Below, in pieces: positions 53,087 to 63,638 of a stretch of 64,000 nt of DNA. The stretch lies in the NCBI GenBank assembly GCA_018697195.1, contig CM031857.1:51481471-51545470 (forward strand). Reading direction: 5' to 3'. The first letter of the stretch is position 1. Each line of letters begins with the position of its first letter. This DNA is from Certhia americana. Lineage: Eukaryota > Chordata > Aves > Passeriformes > Certhiidae. Under the pieces are notes generated by a model. That model had not been told where the DNA came from and ran no database searches. It saw only the letters and a list, made by a program, of their open reading frames with translations. A program made the position numbers and the translations under genes.

Positions 53087-53860
53087 CTGAAATAGCTTAA
53101 AAAATTTAACAGCTAGAATGCCTTGGTCATTGATGCTTGGGACTCAATTGAAATATCTTCCTCTGACTCTTCCAAATAAGACATTCATTGCTGAAATCCA
53201 GGGCGAATGTCTCATAAGGGTAGACAAATGGTATTACTGTTGCTTATCTTGCTAGATATCTAACTGCTAGAATTACTACTCCCCGCAGCAGCATCCAAGT
53301 CTGTAAGTCTGTTGCACTGGTTTATTTAATAAAATAGCTTTTGGCAGTATTCCACAGGTATGTCAGTAATAGTATTTAAAATTATATCACAAATTACAAT
53401 CATCCAGTGTTGTAGAACTGAATGTAGATGTCTACTGATATCCCCCCCACCCCAAACAAAGCTGAATTTAGAAAGAATACTTAAATGCGAATGTAGCTGA
53501 CTGAGCCCATACTGCAAAATTCAAATTCCAAAGTTTTGCCGTACAGAAAGCAAGGTTACGTGCCATAATATCGCTCCACGGTGTAAGTGAAGGATAGTGT
53601 AAAAGATCATTTCAAGAGGAGGAATTAAAAAAAATACACAAATATAGAGACAGCTTTGTGCTGCCTTTGAATCTCTCTGCTGTATTTTTCGCTTTGTTAG
53701 AAAGCTTTCTTAAACCACCGTGCGGATCACATTTCACAAACAAGAAAGAAGTTCAGCAACTGTGAGACACGCTGAATCGAAACTCAGAGCCTGCTATCAG
53801 GAATTTTAAAACGGAAGGAACTCGAGGTTCGGGCTCTCCTGAGCGTGCTTTCAGCTGCAG

Positions 53861-53874
53861 GCACAAGGTGGCAG
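53861..53874 (+). promoter_or_regulatory. Possible CTCF-like motif at the upstream edge of the CpG island
   Basis: GCACAAGGTGGCAG matches the CTCF core CCASYAGRKGGCRS at all but about two positions. It lies where the AT-rich desert meets the island. One motif match is weak evidence, and binding cannot be judged from sequence alone. Confidence 0.3.
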
Positions 53875-54438
53875 AAGTACCGTGAGGCTTTCATCGAGCC
53901 GCTGCGGAGACCCGCCGCCCCGAGGCGGGACACAGGGCACCACACGGTACCAACTGATGCGTTCGGCGCCCGCGATATTTATCCAGTGTTCTTTGTGGCA
54001 CACAGCTCCGCCGCAGCCCCGGGCCGCTTGCCCTCGTCTGGCCCGTCCCGTTCTCCCTCGGGCACTCCCGCCGTTCCCCGCCGATCCGGAGCCGGCTCTC
54101 GGGCAGCCCCGCTCCTGCCGCCGCTGGAACGGGCGGCACCGGCACCGCCCCCGCCCCGCGCTCACCGGGCACCCCGCGGGGAAGGGAAACCCTGAGCACT
54201 GCCCGGCGGCGAGCCGGGAACAGCCCGGCGGTACTCCTGCCCCCGAGGGGCAGGCGGGAGCAGGGAAGCTCAGCGCAGGGGGCGGCGGCGCGCTCCCGCC
54301 GCTCCGGGGCTGGCAGAGGTGCGCTCCTACGCTGCAGGAAAGCAGCGCCGCCATCCCCCCGACAGGAGAGCTCCCTTCCCGCGGCGGCTGGCACCAGCAG
54401 AGCACTCCGTGCCCACCACCACCCCTCTCCTGCACCGC

Positions 54439-54474
54439 CGGGGCTCATCCCGGGGCTCATCCCGGGGCTCATCC
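54439..54474. repeat. Three perfect tandem copies of a 12-base unit
   Basis: The unit CGGGGCTCATCC occurs three times in direct succession with no mismatch, about 90 bases upstream of the first CCAAT-type box. It is a likely length-variable minisatellite in the proximal FREM2 promoter. Confidence 0.9.
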
Positions 54475-54559
54475 CGCCACCGGCTCCTCCTCAACCTGTT
54501 GGGCGGCCGCGGGAAGGAGGGAAGGACGGCGGGCGAGCCCTGCCCCTCTGGTAACTTGC

Positions 54560-54797
54560 ATGATTGGCACGCCACTCTGTCCAATCGCGCATGGCGGCTT
54601 CTCCCCCGCGGGTGCCCATTGGCTGTCGGAGGCGCGGGGCGGGGCTTGCCGGGCCGCTGGGCTCCCCTCCGGAGCAGAGCGCGGCGCGCTCAGAGCGCAG
54701 CGTGTGCGCGGAGCGAGCGGCGCCGCGCCGGCGGTAGAGCTGGGGCCGCGATTCGGCCGCTGCCGGAGGTTCCCGACGCTTCCCTCCGCCGGCAAGG
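54560..54797 (+). promoter_or_regulatory. FREM2: FREM2 core promoter and 5' UTR (TATA-less, CCAAT/GC-box type)
   Basis: Three CCAAT-type motifs are clustered: ATTGG at 54563-54567, CCAAT at 54581-54585 and ATTGG at 54618-54622. They match the NF-Y core. A perfect GC box, GGGGCGGGGC, sits at 54636-54645 (Sp1/KLF class). No TATA box is visible. The usual spacing of such elements places transcription starts at about 54660-54730, giving a short 5' UTR with no upstream ATG before 54798. The start-site position is inferred. Confidence 0.72.
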
Positions 54798-57700
54798 ATG
54801 ATGCAGCCTCTCCCCGCCGTGCCACGGCTGCTGCTGGTCGGCTTGCTACTACTGCTGGCTGGCTGCGCCTGGGCTGGCGCGGCGGAGCAGCCGGCAGGCA
54901 GCAGCGCCGCGGTCTCCTCGCCGTGGTCGCCGGAGGCGGCCCCCGTGGTGGTGGCAAACCGCGGGCTGCGGGTGCCCCTGGGCCGCTCCGCCTGGCTGGA
55001 CCCCGCGCGGGACCTGGTGCTGCAGGTGCAGCCGGGTGACCGGTGCCACCTTACCGTGCTGGACGAGGACCCGCTGTGGCAGCGCCCGGGCCGCCTGAGC
55101 CCCCGGCGCTTCCCCTGCGACTTCGGAGCCCGCGAGGTGCAGTACTCGCACCTGGGCGGCCGCAGCCCCGCCCGGGACCGCGTCCGCCTGCAGCTGCGCT
55201 ACGACTCGCCGAACCGCGCCCTGGTGCTGCCCCTGGTGCTGGAGGTGGAGGTGCTCTTCACCCAGCTGGAGATCGTCACCCGAAACCTGCCCCTCACTGT
55301 GGAGCGCCTGCGGGGCACCAGCAGCCCGCTGGACGCCCGCAGCCTGGAGTTCGCCTTCGAGCCGGGCCGGCAGCGCTGCCGGGTGGGGCTGCTGCCGCTG
55401 CTGGCCGGGCTGCCCCGCTACGGGGAGATCCTCAACTACCCGCCGGCGGCGACGGGCGGGGGCGGGGAAGCGGCGGGGGGCGGCCCGATGCCGTCCGTGA
55501 TGTGGGACTGCGAGGAGTTCCTGCGCCTGGGGCTGCGCTACCGGCACACGGCCGCCGGCGGCTCCCCGAACCGCGACCTGGTGCCGCTGGTGGCCGAGCT
55601 GCGGGAGGCGGCGGGCGGCGGGGCACTGCTGAAGCGCGAGTACTTCCAGGTGCTGGTGCGGATCCGGGCCGGGACTGAGAACGTGGCCCCCAAACCCAGC
55701 CTCTTGGCCATGTTAATGATGGAGGTGGACCAGTTTGTGCTCACCGCCCTGACGCCTGACATGCTGTCTGCTGAGGATGCGGAGTCACCGCCTGATCTGC
55801 TGCTCTTCAACATCACCTCTCCCTTTGGTCCTGGCCAAGGCCACATGGTCAGCACAGATGACCGGAGCTTGCCCGTCACCTCTTTCAGCCAGCGAGATGT
55901 GCGGGAGCTGCGCATTGCCTATCAGCCACCTGTGGAGGACTCCGATCGGGAGCGGCTCTTTGAGCTTGAACTGGAAGTGTTGGACCCAGAGGGCGCTGCC
56001 TCGGAGCCCTTTGCCTTCGTGATTGTGGTGAAGCCCATGAACACCCTGGCACCCGTTGTGACCCGCAACACCGGTCTTGTGCTCTATGAGGGGCAGTCAA
56101 GACCTCTCTCGGGCCCAGGTCCCAGCCCCAACCTGGTGGTCAGTGATGAGGATGACCTCGAGCAGGTCCGGGTGAGTGTGGTGGCCGGGCTGAGGCATGG
56201 CCACCTCACTCTCCTGGAGGACACCCCAGGATCTGCTGCCCCTCGTAAACACTTTACAGTGGCTGAGCTGGCAGCAGGCCGAGTCATTTACCAGCATGAT
56301 GGCAGCGAGTCTCCACTCAGTGACAACCTTGTGCTGCGGCTGGAAGATGGTGGCTCTCGCCACCGTGTTGAGTTCCTTTTCCCTATTACCCTGGTGCCCA
56401 CTGATGACCAGCCACCCCTGCTTAATGCTAACACAGGGCTTGCCATGGCTGAGGGTGAAACAGTGCCCATCACCACCCGTGCTCTTAGTGCCACTGACAT
56501 TGACTCGCAAGATGCCATCCTGCTCTTCACAGTGGAGTCTGGCCCCACGGCTGGACAGCTCCTGCTCCGTCAAGCACAACCACCTCCTGACTGGGAAGAG
56601 GAGGAAGAAGAGGAGGGCTTTTCTTGGAGGAAGGTGCCAGGTGTAACAGGGAGCTCCCTCATCTATGAAAAGCCAGTGAGAGAGTGGCTGCAGCAGGACA
56701 TTGTGGAAGGGCGTCTCTTTTACCACCACTTTGGGGCTCACAGCCCTGGCCCTGGGGTTGTGCTGGACCAGTTCATCTTTAGAGTCCAGGATGACAATGA
56801 CCCACCCAACCGCTCTGGACCGCAGACTTTTGTGATCAGGGTACATCCTGTAGACAGATTAGCCCCAGAGCTCCACAGTAGCAGCAGCCTGCATTTAATA
56901 GTTGCAGAGCAGCAGGTGACCCCCCTGCGAAGGAAGCACTTGTGTTACACAGATCAGGACTCAGGAGACCGTGAACTTCGCTACACAGTCACGCAGCCCC
57001 CCACTGACACTGACTCCAACCACCCTCCCGAGGCATATGGAGCACGCCTGGGTTCCCTGGTGCTGACTGAGGATCACTCTGTGGAAGTTACACACTTCAC
57101 CCAAGCCCAGATCAATCATCACAAGATCTCGTACCGCCCACCGCAGGAAGAGCTGGGGGTGGCCCCTCATTTGATTCAGTTTCAGTATCAAGTGCAAGAT
57201 GCAGCTGGCAATGCAGCCAAAGGGACTTTCACCATTTATCTGCAGCCTGTGGATAACCAGCCTCCAGAAATTACTAATACTGGCTTCACTTTGCCTGAGG
57301 GAGGCACCCATGTCCTTAGCCCAGCTGAGCTGGATGCCAGCGACACAGACACTGAACTTGCCCGTCTCAGGTTTATCCTGACCCAGGCTCCTCGGTATGG
57401 TCAGTTGCAGCTCTCTGGGTACAGTCTGGTCCCAGGAGGTATCTTTGGCCTGGAGGATATCAGACAAGGGAGGGTGGTGTATGTGCACAGTGGAGCTGAG
57501 ACCAATGGTGATACCTGCAGGCTTGATGTGAGTGATGGGGTTCATTTTGTGCCCATCACACTGAAAATGAGTGTGCACCCAGTTGATGATGAGGTTCCTA
57601 CACTACGATTACCCCCAGGCACTCTCGGTTCCTACCTAGATGTGCTGGAGAACGGTGCTGCTGAAATCACTGCTAATGTCATTCAGGGCACAGATGAGGA

Positions 57701-59949
57701 TACAGATGACTTTATGTTGACCTTCATTGTAGAGGATCCTCCTCAGCATGGGAGCATCCTGGTTCAAGGGGTGCCTGCAGAGAGATTTTCCCAGAGAGAT
57801 CTGCTGGATGGTGCTGTGGTATATGCTCACACTGGTGGTGAAATAGGCCTTCTGCCCAAGGAGGATGCTTTCAACCTTACCTTGTCTGACCTCTCTGACA
57901 AGTGGCATGTCAGGGGCAATGTTGTTCAAGGAGTTTCAGTCTTGGTGACCATTCTTCCTGTTGACAGTCAAGCTCCAGAGATTTCTGTGGGGGAACAGTT
58001 CACGGTGACAGAAGGTGACAAACGGGTCATTACTCTTGCTCACCTCAGGGCTGAAGATGCGGATACTCCTAGTGATGATATACTATGCACAATTGTTGCT
58101 CAGCCCACATCTGGGTATGTAGAGAACATCTCTCCTGCCCCAGGATCTGAAAAATCCAGGGCAGGTGTAGCTGTAAGTGCTTTTACCTTGAAGGACCTCC
58201 GTCAAGGTCATATTTTTTATGTCCAGAGTATACATAAGGGTGTAGAGCCTGTTGAAGACAGATTTGCTTTGCGTTGTTCTGACGGCATTAACTTTTCCCC
58301 GAGACACTTCTTCCCCATTGTTATTGTGCCGATCAATGACGAAGAGCCTGAAATCTTCTTGCGAGAGTTTGTTGTGATGGAAGGCATGAGCCTGGTCATG
58401 GATACCCCTATCCTTAATGCAGTTGATGCAGATGTGCCTGCTGATGAGTTAACGTTCACAATCACCAGGCTTCCCAGGCATGGCCACATTGTGAACCAGC
58501 TGGTCAATGGAACTGTCCTAGTGGAGAGCTTCACCTTGGATCAGATAACAGAGAGCTCCAGCATTCTCTACGAACATGATGACTCTGAGACAAGGGCAGA
58601 CAGTTTTGAGGTGCAAGTCACGGATGGTAAACACACGGTTAGGAAAATGGTACCCATCATGGTTATTCCTGTAGATGATGAGACGCCCAGAATGGCCATC
58701 AATGACGGTTTGGAGATTGAAATGGGGGAAACTAGAACTATTAATAACAGAATATTGAAGGCTACTGATCTTGATTCTGAAGACAAAACCTTGACATATA
58801 TTATAAGTTACGGGCCAGGACAAGGCCTCTTACAGAGAATAAAGCCTTCAGGTGGAGTTGAAAATATTACCTTGGGAATGAACTTCACCCAAGATGAAGT
58901 GGATAGAAATTTGATTAGATATGTGCATTTTGGCCAACAGGGAGTTCGTGATCTTATCAAGTTTGATGTGACAGATGGAATAAATCCTCTCATTGACCGC
59001 TACTTTTATGTGACAATAGGCAGCATTGATATTGTCTTCCCAGATGTCATCAGCAAAGGAGTTTCTCTGAAGGAAGGAGGGAAGGTAACCCTTACTACTG
59101 ATTTGCTTAGTACCAGTGACCTGAATAGTCCAGATGAGAACTTAGTTTTCACCATTACCAGACCACCTGTTCGTGGTCATCTTGAATGCACGGATCAGCC
59201 TGGGGTGCCCATCTCCACTTTCACTCAACTCCTGTTAGCCGGCAATAAAGTCTATTACATTCATACTTCAGAAGACGAGGTGAAAATGGACAGCTTTGAG
59301 TTTGAGGTGACTGATGGCTATAACCCCGTGTTTCGTACTTTTAGAATTTCTATCAGTGATGTGGACAATAAGAAACCCGTTGTCACAATCCATAACCTGG
59401 TGGTGAGTGAAAATGAATACAAACTAATAACCCCATTTGAACTGACTGCAGAAGACAGAGATACACCTGATGCACTGCTGAAGTTTGTCATCACTCAAAT
59501 ACCAGTTCATGGCCAGATCATGTTCAATAACTCCAAACCAGTCACCACCTTCACAAAAGAAGATCTGAATCAAAATCTAATCAGCTACAAACATGATGGC
59601 TCAGAATCAGTTGAGGACAGTTTCTCTTTTACTGTTACAGATGGCACTCATACAGATTTCTACGTTTTCTCCAACACTGTGTTTGAAACAAGGAAACCAC
59701 AGACTATGAAGATTCGAATAATGGCTGTGGATAACAGTGTACCTCAAGTTGTAATAAATAAGGGTGCTCAGACTCTCCGTATTCTGGCCACAGGTCACAT
59801 GGGGTTTCTGATTACCAACAAAGTGCTCAAAGTGGAAGACAGGGACAGTTTACATGCTACTCTTAAGATCAGAATCACAGAAGGTCCACGCCACGGCTTC
59901 CTGATTCATCTGGGGAAAGGCAACCATAGCATCAGCCAGTTCACCCAAG
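54798..59949 (+). CDS. FREM2: FREM2 exon 1 (coding part): signal peptide, N-terminal region and CSPG repeats 1-12 (12 incomplete)
   Basis: FREM2 is a large basement-membrane-associated protein. With FRAS1 and FREM1 it forms the Fraser complex, which anchors epithelium to mesenchyme in skin, kidney and eyelid (known of the family). The translation starts with a hydrophobic signal peptide (leucine-rich residues 11-20, likely cleavage after about A26). A FREM-type N-terminal region follows to about residue 296, including the motif [23 protein letters not shown]2-type repeats then begin near residues 297, 419, 540, 691, 824, 933, 1057, 1182, 1294, 1413, 1525 and 1647. Each shows the pattern FT..D...G.I.Y.H...E...D.F...V.DG. 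Sequons include N338 and N671. A seven-glutamate run (E600-E606) interrupts repeat 3. I chose the first of two tandem ATGs because it has A at -3; there is no ATG in the roughly 200 bases before it. The open frame continues to 60038, but the exon ends at 59949 because exon 2 joins there in frame with family-like sequence. The rest of the protein is outside the window. Confidence 0.95.
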
Positions 59950-61201
59950 GTACTACAATACTTCATGTGCTTTCTTTAGATCACTGGAAACATTATAAAC
60001 TCTATAACAGTCGATGGGAGAAAATTTCCAACTATTAGCTTATTTATAAGAGCTTCATAATTTTTTACATCTGTTTATTTTTTATTACATCCATGACAGC
60101 TTTAAACAGGAAATGTGGTCTGCTGGGTAAACACTGATTAAGGGAGCTTCATTTCTTTGGATAGCTTAATCCAAATAATTGAGATTTGCATTTTCTGTCA
60201 GTCATAGTGATAAAAGTATGGATTGCAGAATTGGGCTGTACATCTTAAGAGACAATGCTTTCTTTAACCAGTTTTATTTAGAAAATGCTGTGAGAGTGGC
60301 CAAGCTATTATTAACTAATGGCTAGGGTATTAGTTGCTATACAGTCTGAGCACACCTAACTATAAAAGCAGAATCAGTTCCCCACCAGTGGTAAATAATA
60401 AATTATGAGTGCATTTGTTGCTTTCATTACACAAATCTTTACCACAAAGTGTTTGTGGTAATTTAAAAGGTAGTGTAAACATTATAAAATTACGTGCTAC
60501 TTACTTTTTACTTGGAACTAAAATGTTTGGTGATATGAATAGAGGAAAAACCACATGTGTCAAATATCTGAAATAAAGCCCAAGGCTGTGAAGCAACTTT
60601 AATTGAAATGGGAGCATTAGCTATTCTCTGGAGAATTTTCCATGTTATTTTGCAATGACTTAATGGCTAGTTAACTAACAATGAAATTAGGTTTTTTTGC
60701 AGCTTTCTGCAGCCACGGAATGAGTGAACAGCACCAACAGCATGGACAGTCAGAGTTACAGGGGCCCAGCCAGGCTGGGCTGCGTAGGCGGAAGGGCTTG
60801 AGGTGAACACTTGCAGTTGGCAGTGTTTCATTTCACAGATCCCATACTGGTACATATCCATGTTAGCAGTGTTCTTGCCAGATATACCACATCTTTCAAA
60901 TAGGCCTGATGAACTTTGAAATGGCTGAGTTGTCCTAAGTTTCGCAGTGCTAGTACAAAAAAGAGGATGAGAAGTGACCAAGCTGTCCAACCTTTGGGGA
61001 CCACCACAGTTCCTTTAATTTAAGGATTCAGTAGTGAACTGCCAGTAACATTGAGAGTGTTGTCAGAATAAGGGAGAAACAAAAGAGAAAGGGAGTGAGC
61101 AAATAAACAGACTATCACCTATTTCGTGGGTTTTCTCTTACATTGATGAATGTGGAATTATTGAACAGGTGTTCCTTGAAAGCAGAGGAACAGTGATACC
61201 C

Positions 61202-61219
61202 TTTTTTTTTTTTTTTTTT
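61202..61219. repeat. 18-base T run in FREM2 intron 1
   Basis: A homopolymer in the sense orientation of the intron. It is too far from the acceptor (2.3 kb) to act as its polypyrimidine tract. Confidence 0.95.
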
Positions 61220-61867
61220 GAGGATGGGGAGCACTTGTGAAAGGTACATATTCCATTCCTTCCTGTGCCATTTGGCCAGGCATACATTTATCTGATGACC
61301 AGAATGAAGTTGCTACTTTGCTTTGAATTGGCCATCCAACCATATGGCACGAAGGCTGTCTTAATATCCTGGGGCTGCCCAAGCTGAGTAAGAAGCATGC
61401 AACCCTTAGGAAATGTTGGTTTTAAAGCTAGTGAGGATTCCTAGTAACTTCACAGGTTCTCTTGACAGTATTAGCACAAGCACTCCTAATTTGTGTTGGA
61501 TTGAAGAGTGTTTTTAAGAAATGCACATTTCTTCAATAATATTGGCCTTTGAGAAGGTCAAGCTTATGCCACACTGAGACAAATCATTGTCTAATGTTCA
61601 TGGCAGAAATAAATGAGACCCTGTTTTGTCATATTCATTATGATCCCAGTGTAAGTGCAGATTTTGCAGTGGGCTTTGGGAAGCCTCTGCATTGACTATT
61701 GGACCTGTTGTTACATGTTTTCTTTTTATGTTTTCATCTTTCCTTCTCTTCAGGCACATTACTCTGTCATGTGCCACCTCTTTCAAAATGCTGAATAGTT
61801 CCAGTTACATCAACACACGTGGGTTCTTATGAGGCTTGTAGAACTTCATTGGAGTCTTCCAGTTTAT

Positions 61868-61975
61868 GTGGAAGGGATCTCTTGAGGTCATTTGATCCTA
61901 TCTCTACTCAAAACTGGGACAACTTTGAAGTCAAATGAGGCTCTTCAGGACGCCTTGCAAAAAATTCTGGAAGCT
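61868..61975 (-). mobile_element. Decayed CR1 LINE fragment in FREM2 intron 1
   Basis: GGAAGGGATCTCTTGAGG and the following bases track the reverse complement of the CR1 3' region (GGAAGGGACCTCTGGAGGTC, a CTCAAA block, then a CAACTT block with scattered substitutions). The match fades after about 61975, although the stretch to about 62050 still has CR1-like words. No terminal octamer repeats and no coding sequence remain. It is an old, non-mobile insertion in reverse orientation. The identification is from memory of the consensus. Confidence 0.75.
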
Positions 61976-63548
61976 CCTTGCTAGTTTGTGAAGTTCCTAC
62001 TCAAACTCTCATTTCTTGGATTTGTGCCTGTGGTTGTACAAACAGGCAGCCTGACCCCTTTGAGTAGGTAACAGGATTCACTGTATGCAAGCAGAGGGAG
62101 CAGCCTGGTTTTTCAGATTCCTGTAACTGAAAGAGAGGGCAGAGCAATTGTTTAGAACATGACTTTCTGCTAGTGGGGATAATTATATTTTTTTTTAAAT
62201 AGAAAATTATGCTTGTTATATTTCAAAATTATGTTGGAGAATTCCAACAAATTAGTCTTATCAGGCACTGTAGTTACACGGTTATGAATTGTATTATAAA
62301 TAGGCAAGTTTTGATATAGCTACCACAACCTAATCAGTTGTGAAAGGAAAGCATAGACTTGCTCAAGTGACTCCAAACGTGTTCTTAAGAAACAAAAAAC
62401 AGGTCATTCTCGGAAATTATTTTGACAAAATTAAGGTCTTTGGATGGCAAGTGGCCTTTTTTTCTTAAGAGGTGGTCCTGGTCCTGCAAACACCCGTTCA
62501 AGTGCTTATCTTTATGTGTTCTGGAACCATGGATTTTGATAAGGCTACCCACACGAGCAGAGTGGAGTACCTGTGTGTTTGCCAGATGAAAGAGTTATGT
62601 GCTCCACTGGCATGAAGAAGTATTTGTTTGCATCCTCTTTATGGCCCCATGAATTTTTGATCTTTAACTTTCAAACATTTATGGAGGAGATTCTTCAGTT
62701 ACATGTATTTGCTGTTAATGCTCTTGACTTGTTTGTGCTCAAAGATGTCTAGTTACTTTGGAACTGAAGATTTTTTTAAGCTCTAATGAAAGGTCTTTTG
62801 GCTTCTTTTTACTCATGCATCCACCCTAACATCAGAGAACTTGGGAGGTACTTGAGCTCCACTTCAATGCGATTAATTTCTAGCACTTTTTCTTGAAAAA
62901 GGTATCAGACTTGGGTTTTTACTAACAGGAGTCCTTCAAAGAAAGTGACAAAAATTAGTTTTTATGTATATACAAAATTTATGTATATATCATCACTAAT
63001 CAAGGAAACCAGAAAAAAACAATATTAACAAATACTTGTTTATCTTTTACATACTTTATGGTAACTGCTGGTTCAAAACTATACATTAAGGTTGTTTTCT
63101 TACTGAAGTAATTCCTGTTTAATTTAATTGCATCTATTTGGGTTCTTAAAACAGTCAATCACTGTAACTCTCCTCTACAGTAGTTTTCAGGTTGAAGAAT
63201 GATATGTATCTTGTGGAGATACACCTCTGTGTAAGAAAATGGATCACTAAAAATATGAAATAGTTCTGACTGTCAAGCCCATGTTTTTAAATCTCATTTC
63301 AGTTTTTTTTTGTAAATAAAAAGCTTAAAAGAAAGAGAGCACTGGAGAGGGGAAAGTAAAAGGAGAGAGAATGAATGATATCTGTAAAACTTCAACACTC
63401 TCAGTACTAAAATTCCTCAGTTCTGCTGTAGGACCTTGACCTCTCTCTTGTTGAAGCTAAACTATTTAATACATGTCAAGTTTTTTTTTAAAAAAAACCC
63501 CTACCTCCATAATTTAAAATAAAGTCTATTTTTCCTGACTCTTTCCAG

Positions 63549-63638
63549 CTGATATTGATGATATGAAGATATGCTATGTTTTACGACGAGGTGACAATGC
63601 CACCAGTGACATTTTTCATTTCTTGGTTGAAGATGGTG
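63549..63638 (+). CDS. FREM2: FREM2 exon 2 (end of CSPG repeat 12)
   Basis: This is a 90-base internal exon with a polypyrimidine tract and CAG acceptor before it and a strong GTGAGT donor after it. Both flanking introns are phase 1. Joining the last base of exon 1 to the first two of this exon makes an alanine codon and continues as [20 protein letters not shown], then a V-E-D-G-G ending. That is the expected second half of a CSPG repeat: the D-I-D start, a Y at the strand centre, then D.F.F.V.DG. The exon contains an RGD tripeptide (residues 1731-1733, counted through the splice) followed directly by an N-A-T glycosylation sequon. It is too short for ordinary open-frame screening but is well supported by splice sites, phase and repeat structure. 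Confidence 0.9.

Larger units (their letters stand above)
45005..53819. other. Gene desert, block 7, up to the FREM2 island
   Basis: AT-rich intergenic DNA with the small hairpin at 47.69 kb and the 22-base T run at 53.07 kb. The longest frame (108 codons, plus 51073-51399) is unrecognised. No gene seen. Confidence 0.6.
53820..55700. promoter_or_regulatory. FREM2: CpG island over the FREM2 promoter and 5' part of exon 1
   Basis: GC content and CpG density rise sharply near 53820 from an AT-rich background and stay very high through about codon 300 of FREM2. They fall away after about 55700 although the exon continues for 4 kb more. It is the only true CpG island in the window. Long open frames on both strands here (for example minus 53851-54435 and plus 53882-55039) are what stop-poor GC-rich DNA produces, and their translations are low-complexity Ala/Gly/Pro/Arg sequence. 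Confidence 0.9.
59950..63548 (+). other. FREM2: FREM2 intron 1
   Basis: A 3,599-base phase-1 intron. The donor reads CAAG then GTACTA, which is weak: +4 is C and +5 is T instead of A and G. The acceptor is strong (TTTTTCCTGACTCTTTCCAG). Read-through of the donor would add 29 codons before a stop ending at 60038. AATAAA hexamers lie at 60397-60402 and 60572-60577. The intron also holds an 18-base T run at 61202-61219 and a decayed CR1 fragment near 61868. I see no other exon in it. Confidence 0.88.

Noticed and set aside
1..53819. Search for exons of UFM1, the upstream neighbour of FREM2 in mammals
   Set aside because: I saw no matching coding segments on either strand, so it probably lies further left.
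53851..54957. Long minus-strand frames over the CpG island
   Set aside because: Several overlapping frames coexist in the same GC-rich DNA with no domains. A bidirectional promoter is possible but nothing supports a coding gene.
53882..55039. 385-codon plus-strand frame over the promoter and start of FREM2
   Set aside because: It is out of frame with FREM2 and a by-product of stop-poor CpG-island DNA. The translation is low-complexity Ala/Gly/Pro/Arg.
55043..57929. Plus and minus frames of 60-249 codons inside FREM2 exon 1
   Set aside because: They are shadows of the FREM2 frame, which carries clear CSPG repeats.
59950..60038. Continuation of the FREM2 frame to 60038 as normal coding sequence
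   Set aside because: Exon 2 joins exactly at 59949 in phase and completes repeat 12, so the extra 29 codons are intronic in the main transcript.
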